Shown here in pieces: positions 11,033 through 20,965 of a stretch of DNA of 64,000 bases. The DNA lies in contig NC_016132.3 of assembly GCF_000005505.3 (NCBI RefSeq), forward strand, positions 33,804,914-33,868,913, given 5' to 3'. A program made the position numbers and the translations under genes. The notes below the pieces were generated by a model. That model made no database searches and had not been told where the DNA came from. It saw only the letters and a list, made by a program, of their open reading frames with translations. How positions within the stretch are numbered: the stretch's first letter is position 1; each line of letters starts with the position of its first letter. Origin of the DNA: Brachypodium distachyon. Lineage: Eukaryota > Streptophyta > Magnoliopsida > Poales > Poaceae.

Positions 11033-12349
11033 GATAAAATTAAAAAAAAAACACCACAATTCATGCAACCTTCTAAAAAAACTATTTTTTTTTTAATTTT
11101 TTACAAATGACCACCGCTTTTGAGCAGAAATGTACTCCCGCGTACTAATTAGACAGTTAAGGGTGTTTTAATACGAAACCTGACAAGAGGGCCCACATAT
11201 CAGTGCCAGCTCTGTGCCACGCTGGACATGCCTTCCGAACCCAATCCCTTTGTGCTGAGGAAGACTGCGGCCGCCGCTGGGATCACCCGTGACCTTCATC
11301 AGCCCTCCGCGCCTCACCCAAGTCTCCACGCTCGGGCTCCTCTCCAAGCTGGTGCCCCCGGCTGAAATCCCTGCGCTGGCGCCCACGTTCCACCCCACAG
11401 CCAACGAGTTCGTCGACAACCTCAAGATCGAACCCCCGCGGTACCCTTCGCCCTGCCCGCTGCCGCCTAGGAAGACCAGCCGCTCGACCTCTGCCCACGA
11501 CGCCAGTGATATATGTCGGGCTCGAGCATCTCCTAGCCTTGCGGGGGCAGCAGCTAGGCCACCAGCCTTGCGCGAGCTCCTCCACGCTGAACTCCAATAA
11601 CCCGAACCCATGGTCACCGACGACAAACTCCTTGTCCCTGAGCGAAAGTTCTTTAGGATCCCTGCCGTAGCGGCGCGTGCCTGCATCTCCGGCCGCACTG
11701 GACGGAGTTCAGCCTGAGGGGACGGCGTTGCGGACGAGGAAGGCGCCGCGGATTCGCGCCAGCAGCGGGACAAGGGCCGGCGGAGGAGGATATCCTGTCC
11801 ATCGATGGGGAATTGCGGCGGAGGCTGAAGGCTTTCAGCAAGGCGCCCACCAGATGGAGAGCGCGGCGGTGCGGCGCCGCCCTTGGCGGGAAGGCGGGAG
11901 ACGATGCGGCGATCGGAGCGAGGTGTCCTAGAGGAAGAATCGCGGGTGGGTTGGGGCGGAGCACGAGGAAGACCCAACCACGTCGTCGAGCTTGGCAGGT
12001 CGCGGCCGCTCTCCGACGAGGGGCGGGTCCAGCTCCGGCTCGGGCGCTTCCTCCTCCTCAAGCCTTGGTTTACCTGGCGGGGGACTTCATCCGCTGCTGC
12101 TGCAAGGGCGCCGCCGAGGATTTTGTTCGAGAGGGAAAGAGACGGCTGCAGGGGATGACCCAGTCCAGCATGGCGCCATGCTGGCCCCGACAAGTGGATC
12201 CCGCTGTCAATTTTTCCATCAAAACACGCTCAAACGATTAATTAGTGGCTGGTGTGACAGGTATCCCAAAACTGGTGGTCATTTGTAAAAAAATAAAAAA
12301 TCTAGTTTTCTTAGAAGGTTGCCCCACAATGGTTTTGAGTAATTTTCTC
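11033..12349. mobile_element. Non-autonomous Mutator-like element with GC-rich cargo (MULE-1)
   Basis: Long inverted termini of roughly 150 bp match across 11033-11180 and 12200-12349. Shared blocks include CAACCTTCTAA, TTTTTTACAAATGACCACC and AATTGACAG/TTAGACAG. The 9-bp flanks AATCGGTGA (11024-11032) and GATCGGTGA (12350-12358) differ at one base, which fits Mutator target duplications. The interior is GC-rich and free of transposase. It is probably captured host DNA (Pack-MULE style), but no parent gene is recognised. Long open frames inside, on both strands, are products of the base composition. Confidence 0.82.
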
Positions 12350-12358
12350 GATCGGTGA

Positions 12359-12959
12359 CTTTCTTTTTCCTGGTTATTTCTGGAACAACCAACAGTATCT
12401 TTTTAAAAGGAAAAATCTTGGTCTCTCTGCCTGGTACAACTGCTTTTATTATGTAGCGTCATACTAGCAAAAATTACAAATCATTTTGCAGATTTGGCAA
12501 GGTCACAAACACATGCACCACATAACTTATTGCTAACACTCCATCCAAACTGTTTAAATAAGTCTCATGCAGCCATCTTTAAACAATTGTATCCAGAGTC
12601 CGCATGATCATGTATTTCCAAGCTCTTGGATTTTGTACAATTTGAACAATTGTGTTTTGAACCAACATGTTAAGTTAATGGACATGTTTTTCAAATCTGC
12701 GAGTTAATGGATAAAAGTGAACATAGTTGACGTTAGTGGACCCGCATTGCAATTTCCTAATATGAAATTTCAAAAAAAAAATTCTGATATGTAAATCTAG
12801 AGTCACACATGCACGCGTACGCGCGCACACAGACTTGTACATTTCCATAAACTAATGTTATCTTTGAAGCATCTGTACAAAATTGTAGTGCTTATAGATT
12901 ACTTATATGAAACATTATTTTTTTTGCGGGGTGGGGGTGGGGGGGAGGTGGGTGGGTTT
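12359..12959. other. Intergenic, no gene seen
   Basis: AT-rich with short alternating purine-pyrimidine runs (GCGCGCACACAGAC near 12820) and a G-rich tract near 12930. No gene, RNA or transposon could be supported. Confidence 0.45.
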
Positions 12960-13550
12960 AGATAAATTTCTCAATTGTGTCTTTATTGAGTACCATTATA
13001 ATTCAGTGGCCATATGCTACAACACACTCAATCAACTTCTTCCTCCTCTCCTCTGGCACATCCCGATGACACACTGTCATTCCCTTCCTGAGTGAATGTT
13101 GTTTGTTGTCTACTGCTCCGTCTCGTGTGACTCTAACACATTGAACCAAGCTGGGGAGCGTATACTGATCCTCCTCGCTGCCATCCATCTCCTTGTGCGG
13201 CCTGGTTGTTGATGGCACCTCGACCTCGCTCCCCATGATGGCCATGTCGTCCTCCGCCACGCCGTCTCCACGAGACCGAGGTGCTGCTGCTGCTCCACCC
13301 ACCGCCGCACCTTGTGTCATTCATGCCCATGGCCAAAGCCACGTGCAACTCTTCCCGAGCACCGAGGCAAGCCGCGGGCCATGCCAGAGGAGGAAGAAGG
13401 CCATTATGTTGCTGACAATGAAGCTCCACATGTCAAAGCATGTTGTAGTAAATGGCCACAAAGTCATAATGATACTCAGCAAAGGCAAGACTGAATAGTG
13501 TCTCTGAGCAAAGGACATGAAATAACGGTGTGCGAGAGCAAATTTCTCCC
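12960..13550. mobile_element. Foldback-type element, copy 1
   Basis: A left arm at about 12975-13035 (GAGTACCATTATAATTCAGT, then GGCCAT..GCTACAACACA) is inverted at about 13430-13550. The same arm sequence, in the form GTACCATTACAATTTTGTGG, bounds a second copy at 54935-55448. The interior is GC-rich, codes for nothing recognisable and differs from that of copy 2. The class is unresolved; MULE or foldback are both possible. Confidence 0.6.
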
Positions 13551-14034
13551 TTTTTTCAGTTCTTGAGGGTGCAAACTAATGTTTGGATCAAAATTCACAA
13601 GCATAGAAACGAAAACTTACATGTATAAGTATTTATTTTGGATATCCTGTTTATCTCGGGAGGCCGTGCCCATGGATTCTTCTAGTTCGCTTCGGAGAGG
13701 ACAAAAAAATAGCAATTGACTGGTAAAAAAACGGGAGGGGGGGGGGGGACTAATTGGCGGACGGCCGCCCGGCGCGGACGAATTCCATCCAGGTGGGTCG
13801 CCGCCGTTCTGACCGGGTGAGTCGCCGGCCGGCCTTGGCCCAACCGGATATCTCCCGCCACCCGCGGCCGGCGCGCTCCCGCGACGCCTCGCCTCAGCCG
13901 CCCGCCCCCGACCATCCCTTTAAGCCCGGGAACAACCCATCTTCTCCGGCGTCGGCCAACCCACCCACCCCCAACCCTAAGTAGGATCGCCGAACTTACC
14001 TCGCCAACTGCTCTCTCCTCCTCGCCTTCGTCGT
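13551..14034. other. GC-rich flank of element A, no gene seen
   Basis: From about 13735 the sequence becomes very GC-rich, starting with a run of 12 Gs. It continues in similar composition beyond element A at 24714, so the retrotransposon appears to have split one GC-rich block. No domain is recognisable in either half. Confidence 0.45.
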
Positions 14035-14523
14035 TGACGAAGATGTAACTTCGACAATGTCCATATTGATGAACTTGTATCAAGGAAAGATTTCGCGTGT
14101 GTGTTGGCAAACTCGTCAGCTAATAAGGACACAGGGGACACGATTTACCCAGATTCAGGGCCCTCGATGAGGTAATACCCCTACGTCCTGCTTGTCGGAT
14201 CTGTATTGATGAGTCGATTACAATGGGGTGCCATAGAGCCTAGATGCACCGAGTCATCAAGTGCGTCTAAGCGACTTGTATCTAAGTTGGAGGGTGTCCT
14301 CTTGGCTCCCCCTCCTGGTCCTTTATATATGCAGGAACTCAGATCTCAGGTAGAGTCCAAGTCGGTTACAATGAGGAGATATACTCTAATTAACCTTCCT
14401 TGTCTTGAGTCGCAAGATTTGGCATGTAAACTCTTGGAGTCGAACAAGGCTTCCTTATGGGGCCCCAGCTGGGCTGTACCGGGTATACTCGAGTCGAGTA
14501 CGTGGTTAGTCATAACCACGTCA
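14035..14523 (-). repeat. 3' LTR of element A
   Basis: 489 bp, TG...CA ends, same length as its partner. On the minus strand it carries TATATAAAGG near 14321-14332, a likely LTR promoter TATA box. Confidence 0.92.
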
Positions 14524-14535
14524 GTAGCCCCCAAG
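14524..14535 (-). other. Polypurine tract of element A
   Basis: On the minus strand CTTGGGGGCTAC directly precedes the LTR start, the position where plus-strand DNA synthesis is primed in LTR retrotransposons. Confidence 0.7.
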
Positions 14536-15940
14536 TGCCTGGTTGAGTCGAAGACCCGACTATGGACTTTTCCCGTAAAGAATGAGCTTATTCTGCTGTT
14601 GAGCCAGTTGCATAGTGCTGTAGACTTTGGCATTTTACCGACTTGTACTTCGAATGAGAAGTATTTTGACTCAGAGAATGTCTGAGCTGATGCTTTAGCG
14701 TTAACTATAACAGTTTCACAATGTGATCTGATAGTGGATTAATGTGGTGAGTAGGAGTCATAGGAATATATGCTTAATACGCCCAGATACTCGAGAAGTC
14801 GAGTCTAGTTAATCGCTCTAGAGCGAATACAACATTAGCTTTCATTAGCATTCGAGTCCCCGGGCTCGAACCTAGCGACTGGCTAATTTTGACTTAACCT
14901 GCTGGGGTCTTATAGAATCAAATTCCAGTTTTTAAGTACTCGACTTGTTCGTCAAGATTGCTTGAACTGCAAATACGCAGTTGGTACGTTTCCAGGCCCT
15001 ATAGGAAGGCTACGGGTCTTATCTTCATGAACATGGTTGGAGGGAGCAACCCTTAAGTGAGAGTTGTTACTGGAGGGATGCGGTCGATGCATATCCAGGC
15101 CAAAATCTTAGGACTTACCTTCATACGATGAGTATGGTTTTGACTGGAAATAACGTAGCTGGTACGATTCCAGACCCGTAATTAAGAGAACTTTCGGATC
15201 TTATCTTCATGCAATGAGCATGGATTTACTGAAATACGTAGCTGGTAGGATTTCAGGCTCCATGGAATGACCCATGAAGCTTATCTTCATGCAATGAGCA
15301 TGGGTTTTATTAGAGCAGCGCAGCTGGTGCGGCTCCAGGCTCTTTAGACGAAGTCCAAGAGGCTTACTGTTATACGAACGAGCACAAACAACTGAGGTGT
15401 CACAGCTGGTGCGACTCACTTGAGTCGACTATATGAAATCGACTGTCTTGTGTCATGGTCACTGCCCTGTTTTTACTGTTGTGAATAAAGAATAAAGAAT
15501 AAATGACTGTATGAAGTCCTTAACAAATATAAACCAATGGTCGGTCAGATAGCGACCCGAATGAGAGTCATAGTATTCACAATCGAGACTTGAGATGATT
15601 CTCAACCTTTAAGATAAACTCCATTATCCTGTATAAAAGATAATTTCGAGTCATGATAATCGAGTCAGACTTCGTCATTGATGACGTACCTACTGGAGGT
15701 GAAGAGCCGTTTCGGTCAGCCGATGTGACTGGATGTATAGCCTAGCCTGACAGCTAGGCACACTGTAGGCGTGCGTTAGTGGAGAAACGGTCACACTTCA
15801 CGCAGTAAACAAGACACAATGATGATCTCATTGGTTCTTGTGCCCATTGAGTAAGCAGTTACTTTCATCCTTGTCGTTTCGTATTTCGACTGATGCGGAA
15901 CACGTGGACACGACCGAGATCGTGCGTCCCAGATTTTCTG
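14536..15940. other. Non-coding internal region of element A
   Basis: No supported coding sequence. It contains several diverged copies of a motif like CTTATCTTCATGCAATGAGCATGG (near 15020, 15200, 15280), spaced roughly 80 to 180 bp, an old imperfect repeat of unknown role. Confidence 0.5.
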
Positions 15941-16087
15941 CCAAAGCAAGGATAAAAATGGAGGTGGGGTAAATTCATTTTAACCCTTCTTCCTCCTCAC
16001 ACCCGGAGCTCAAACGCCCAAGGCTTTAGCTTCCATAGCCAAAAACCCTTCGTATTCCCTATTAATCACGACCTTCGACCCAGCGAG

Positions 16088-18224
16088 ATGGGGAAGAACA
16101 AGAACAGCGCAAAGGCTTGGCCGCGGTCCTCTGTGGATCGTGAGAGGGTGGCCGGCATGCAAAAGGAAGGGTTGTTGTCCCCTCGGCCGGGGCATGTGCG
16201 TTTCCCCAGCGAGGAGGTAATCCCTCGCCCAATGTATGGAGAGCGAGTGGTGCATGATGATTTCATCACTCATGGTTTAGCATTCTCAGTCCACCATTTC
16301 CTTCGTAGCTTGCTTTTGGCCTATGGGTTCCAACTTCATAATATTTCTCCAAACTCCTACTTCCACATCACGTGCTTCGTGACGCTATGTGAATGCTTTC
16401 TTAGAATAAATCCCCATATGGGTCTTTGGAAGAGAATGTTCACCATCAAGCGCCAGGGCAAGGACGCGATTGGATGTGTGGATATTCAAACTCAGGCAGA
16501 TGCCAAATTCTTCAACCTCCGAGAGAGGAAATCATCTTCTTTATGGAAATTGAGGTGGCTCTATGTCATGGACGTGCCGACCGAAGGATGCGGCTTCAAT
16601 CTTCTCGAATACTCCGCGACCGCGTCGGTGAAGAAGACGATGGCCTGGAGTCATAAGTTGGGAGGAACAGAGGGCAAAGAAGCCGAGCCTCTGCTGGCCC
16701 GAGTCCTGTCTCTCATGGAGACTCCTCAGTTGAAGGTGACTAGTATTCACCTCATCATCGCTTTTATCCGGAGAAGAATTCAGCCTCTGCAGGCTCGTGC
16801 TCATCCCATGTCGGCATATCGGGGGGTTCGTGACCCGAGGAATTAGTACCGAGGAATTTCGTTCGACTGAAGTGTGTCGACGAGTTTGGCGGCTTACTGA
16901 CTTGGGCGAGTCAGAGCCATGCGAGATCGACCCTCCAGTGGCTCCCTATGAACTCGACAGGCCCCGAGAAAAGGTGATCATCAAAGCATCTGAAAAACCC
17001 TGCCGTTTTTGGCACGAATTATTTCTGACCGTGGCTTTGATTTCAGGGACCCGATAATGATCTAGGCAGCGCTTCTCCACCGGCAGAGAAGCGCCGCAGA
17101 GAGGATAATGACCCGCTGGTACAGACCCAAACAACAGGCTCGAGGGACCCGAATGTCGAGCCGTCGGTGTCTGTACCTGCGTTCAAGAGGACCAAGTCCG
17201 ACAGGCCAGTCGCGGCTCGTTGCTTTGGCCTTTTTGCACGATTCTTTTGGCCATCTTATTTCATCATCCTAGAGATTTTAACTAAACCTCTAAAAACTTC
17301 TTGCTTAGCCATACTGGTGGCTCAGTCGAAGGCAAAAAGGCTCCCAAGACTCAATCGATTGGTCAGGACTCGAAAGGGTCGGACCAGCCGACTAAAGAAA
17401 AGGCAGCTCACACTGAAGAAGCCTCAGCAGCCTATCCGAGCGGAAGAAGTCGACCAGATGAGTCGAGCATTCCTCAGGCGACAGCTCCTGCATCGAGTCG
17501 ACACGTGAGCAAATTTGTCTTTTGCTATTATTTTGCCTCCCGGTGGGAGTGATGCTCAATTAACGACTTGAGATTGCTCTTTGTTTTTAGCCGACCATCC
17601 GCTCCATGACAACTCTTACTGAAGAGTTTGAGGAGACGAAGGCAGATCGGGAGCAACTTCGAGCAGAGCTAAGTCAATGTCGTCAAGAGCTGCAGGAAGC
17701 AGCCGCTGAAAATAGTTGTCTTTAGCAACGTATAGACTCCCGTACTTCCGCAGAGAAAGAGCGGGAAAAGGTTTGGATCGAGCGACTCAAAAGTTCTACT
17801 CACTCTGTTGTTGGTGAGCGTTTCAATCTATTACCCAAGTGGCTTTTCCTTCTCGTGTAAAATTTGACCGTTTCTCTGTCCTTTTGCAGGAGTCCTTGAT
17901 GCTTCCGCTGAGGTTCAATTCAAAGAGAGAAGCCGGAGCTTCAGTGATGCTCTAGAAAACGTTGAAGTCATCAACGCCGAAGCCAAGGGCAAGCTCCGGC
18001 AAGTGACGAAGATTCTGACTACCGTAATCAGGAAGATGTCTCCTGATGGGTCAGTGCCAGAGTCGCTGAATGGCCTTATTGACTTCTTTGTTGCAAGTCA
18101 AAACCCGATAGAGGAGTACTGCCAGCATCGGTCGAAGACCGACGCTGAGTTATTCTTCACGCTTGCTCTTGCGCATGGCGTTGAGGAAGACACTCTCCGT
18201 CGAGGAGCCTCTCAATCGACTTGA
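16088..18224 (+). pseudogene. Antisense accessory gene A1 in element A (PF04195-like protein), decayed
   Basis: Runs opposite to the retrotransposon. The first exon (16088-16973) encodes about 250 residues that resemble the plant putative gypsy-type transposon domain, with FSVHHFLRSLLLAYGFQLHN and a CFVTLCECFLRI block. Later exons are inferred at 17047 onward (basic EKRRRED nuclear-signal-like stretch), to 17504, 17591-17813 (heptad-rich coiled coil) and 17890-18224 (helical C-terminus). Introns have GT-AG edges except the second, which I could not place. Two lesions are visible: a one-base insertion near 16841 and a TAG stop at 17723 where CAG is expected. A weak TATA-like GATAAAAATG sits at 15951. 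Its function is unknown. The family assignment is from memory of conserved blocks. Confidence 0.68.
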
Positions 18225-18960
18225 TCGAGAGCAGGCGACTTGGTCAGCCTAGGGACCCTTATGGGAAAGGGCAAAGAGCTGGTTGAGATCTCGTTGCGGC
18301 AACCACGTAGATCAATCGAGGAGATGAACCTAGCTTCATCCGGCGGCCCAGAGGTGGGCGATCTTTCACTAGATATATTTGATTCTCTTTCTCCTTTGTG
18401 AATCTTCTTCTTCTGTTCTTTTATCTTTGTAAAGAATTGCTCTAGCTGAGCCTTTTTTTGGAAAGAAATCAAAAGATCTTTATTTCCACCCCTGAAGGGG
18501 TTCTTTAGGATAAATGTTGAGGTAACTTGAGTCTTTTCCGTGCAGAGGGAAAAAGGACAGTCAAGTCACTCGGTTCCAGCTGCAGCGGCAGCCTCTCGCA
18601 ACGATTCTCTAGCCAATCCTAGCGGAAAGGGCCAGGCTGGGACTACTCTGTCCCTAGAGCAGTTAGGAGAAGTTGAGGCATGACGTAGATACTCATGTAA
18701 TTCTTCTTTTTTGTAAAGAATATTCTACCGGGTGCGTGGTCAGCGCTCCCGGTGGGAGTAGCCCCCAAGTTCGGTTGCGACTGTGCACAGTGGCGACCCG
18801 GCTCAAGGTTGTAATTTGATATTCTTGAATTTCTTGGCGAAGTTGCTCCCCTTCTTTTTTGAAAATGGAACGCCATGACTTGCCAATCAGTGCCGAGTCG
18901 AATTCCGACTTGTGGAAGTCGAATTTGAGTTGGATTTCAAGTATTCCCGGTGGGAGTGCC
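18225..18960. other. Spacer between antisense genes A1 and A2
   Basis: No independent gene. Some of this may be 3' exon or UTR of A1 in a shifted frame. It includes CCCGGTGGGAGTAGCCCCCAAG near 18750, a polypurine-like motif repeated after A2 near 19850. Confidence 0.4.
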
Positions 18961-18971
18961 TCGCAGTCGAA

Positions 18972-18979
18972 TATAAATA
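18972..18979 (+). promoter_or_regulatory. TATA box of antisense gene A2
   Basis: TATAAATA lies 79 bp upstream of the last base before the ATG at 19058. This is a well-formed plant core promoter inside the retrotransposon body, facing opposite to the LTR promoter. Confidence 0.6.
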
Positions 18980-19057
18980 GCCGAGCGCGGACTCAAACGT
19001 ACTAGCCAGCGCAAGGGATTTGTCCTGCTGATTAGCACGTGGGTCTCACGGGAAGAG

Positions 19058-19775
19058 ATGGATTCCTCCGACGCACTCGAGGTTATGCATATCCGTTTGG
19101 GACATGTTGAATACCAACTTGCACAAGCACGGGAGGAGATCTTCTTGCTTAAGTCGGAGAATCGGGCCGCGTCGGGCCGTGAAGATTTCCTCCTTGGGGA
19201 AATCGTGAAGCTAAGTTCAGATTTGCGAGGTAACGGTTGAGTCCTCTGCTTGAAATTGTTGATTTAACTGAATTTTGACTGACTTGGACACGCCATATTT
19301 TGCAGATATGATGCCAGAACCATACGTTGAAGCTGAACATGTAAAGAGTCGTCTTGATGCTTTAGCACGATCTGGTTCAGAGACCCCATCCTTCTGGTCG
19401 AACAGGGACAAGAGTTATGCCCTTGCACTACTGCAGGATCGAGTTGCAAGAGCAGTGGTCTGCCTGACGTCCTGCAGTCACTGTTTGACTGAGGTGCACC
19501 ATAACTTGTTTCCGGAGCTTCCTGTTCCTGTTGACCTGAAGGGATTGATCGAGAGATTTTGCGAAGGAGCAGTAGTGAAGGGGGCTACTCATGAACAATT
19601 GGTGGAGGGGGCTGTTCTAGCCCTCTCGTTTGTTCGTCTTTGCTACCCCTCATTGAATCTGGACTCCCTGCATTTGACTCCCTCTTATGTTCCAGATGAT
19701 GCTCAGCTTGGACCGGTTTACAACATGATGGAGAACACAGCACGTCAGTTGGTGACTCTTAGGGCCTTGGAGTAG
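19058..19775 (+). CDS. Antisense accessory gene A2 in element A, intact two-exon gene
   Basis: Exons 19058-19229 and 19306-19775 join across a 76-nt GT-AG intron (TTTTGCAG acceptor) to give 213 residues with no lesion. Residues 1-58 are a predicted coiled coil (EYQLAQAREEIFLLKSENRA). The rest is helical, with a block DLKGLIERFCEGAVVKGATH followed by EQLVEGAVLALSFVRL. This resembles the C-terminal region of PF04195-type retrotransposon proteins and the end of A1 (LNGLIDFFV..FFTLALAHGV), so A2 may be a free-standing C-terminal copy. No catalytic motif is visible. It has its own TATA box and intron, and the intron is readable only in the antisense direction. Its role is unknown; binding or regulating the element's RNA or gag is speculation. 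Confidence 0.72.
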
Positions 19776-20071
19776 AGTAGACTTTGATAATCGTTAAGGA
19801 TGTAGGCGTAGTTGCCTGAGTAGTATTTTTACCGGGTGCGCGACCAGCGCTCCCGGTAGGAGTAGCCCCTGGGTCTGTGCATGACTGGTTTGCAGTCATG
19901 TGGAGACCCAAATACTTTGAAATCTTCTGTAACTGAAAACTGTTAGCATCGTTGAAGAGGTAGCACCTTCTTGCTCTTTACTTTCTTTGATCTTGTATGA
20001 GAAAACATCATGATTCCAATTTTGCATGCTTGGAAACTGCCGACCGTTGAATGATTTTGCTGATGATTGTT

Positions 20072-20490
20072 ACGCGATAACCCGTGAATGTCGGGTGCGT
20101 ACAACGAGAGGTTTTAGAGTCGATTGGATGTAGCCCCCGAGCGTCGGGTGCGCCCAATGACAAGTTTGGGGTCGATTGGACGCAGCCCCCGAGTATCGGG
20201 TGCGTCCAATGACAATGTTTGCGGTCAATTGGACGCAGCCCCCGAGTGTCGGGTGCGTCCAAGGATGAGTTTGCGGTCAATTGGACGCAGTCCCCGAGTG
20301 TCGGGTGCGTCCAACGACAAGTTTTTGGTCGATTGGACGCAGCCCCCGAGTGTCGGGTGCGTCCAATGATGAGTTTGCGGTCGATTGGACGCAGTCCCCG
20401 AATGTCGGGTGCGTCCAATGACAAGTTTCTGGTCGATTGGACGCAGCCCCCGAGTGTCGGGTGCGTCCAATGACAAGTTTTTGGGATCGA
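20072..20490. repeat. 52-bp hairpin minisatellite in element A
   Basis: Seven to eight tandem units with start points near 20126, 20178, 20231, 20283, 20335, 20387 and 20439, a period of 52 bp (one unit 53). Each unit contains GGACGCA, GCC, CCCGA, GTG, TCGGG, TGCGTCC in order, which folds into a 12-bp stem with a three-base bulge and a three-base loop. Both stem arms are kept in most units although the spacer varies (GACAAGTTT or GATGAGTTT). It separates gag-protease from the antisense genes. Open frames on both strands across it are repeat artefacts. Confidence 0.9.
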
Positions 20491-20965
20491 TCTCTCAGTT
20501 CTGAGTGTGATGCGGTCGCATCAACGTAAATAAAAGTAAAAGACTCTGAGTAGAGGAGCATAAATATTTTTATTACGTACCGAAGGTACAAGAAAGTACT
20601 TCAAGATGCTAAGAAAAGAGGACAAATAGATGAGAAAGTAAAAGAAATCAAGTAAAAAAGCCTGGCGCATTGGCGGCGCAGTTGCGTGGTGTTCCGCGCC
20701 TTGCTTCTTGAGTCCCCGGCTCTGGATTGGAGTCTGAGGGGGAGGTTTTGATTCTCATATCCCGCAATCGAGTTGGCTGAACAGCCGTGTCGAGGCATGG
20801 ATGAGCTTGCAGGTATGTGTTTGAACTGACTCACTCTTCGGTAGGTGTCTTCTGAGCTACACTGCATGGGCTGCGAAACCGGCTTGGTGTGCTCGTTGTT
20901 TTAGTGCGCCAGCTAGAGGGGATTCCTGTTGTTGTGATTGGGGATGCCCCGCGAGCCAGTACCCC

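Noticed and set aside
11168..12193. 341-residue frame on the minus strand inside MULE-1
   Set aside because: Low-complexity Pro/Arg/Ser composition, overlapping frames open on both strands in CpG-rich DNA, no domain and no splice context.
13003..13518. Frames of 60-105 residues on both strands within the foldback element
   Set aside because: No domain and mutually overlapping; explained by the GC-rich interior of the element.
20008..20591. Open frames of 80-138 residues on both strands, and the idea of a CRISPR array
   Set aside because: They are the 52-bp minisatellite read through. There are no unique spacers, the unit is repeated whole, and the host is a plant.
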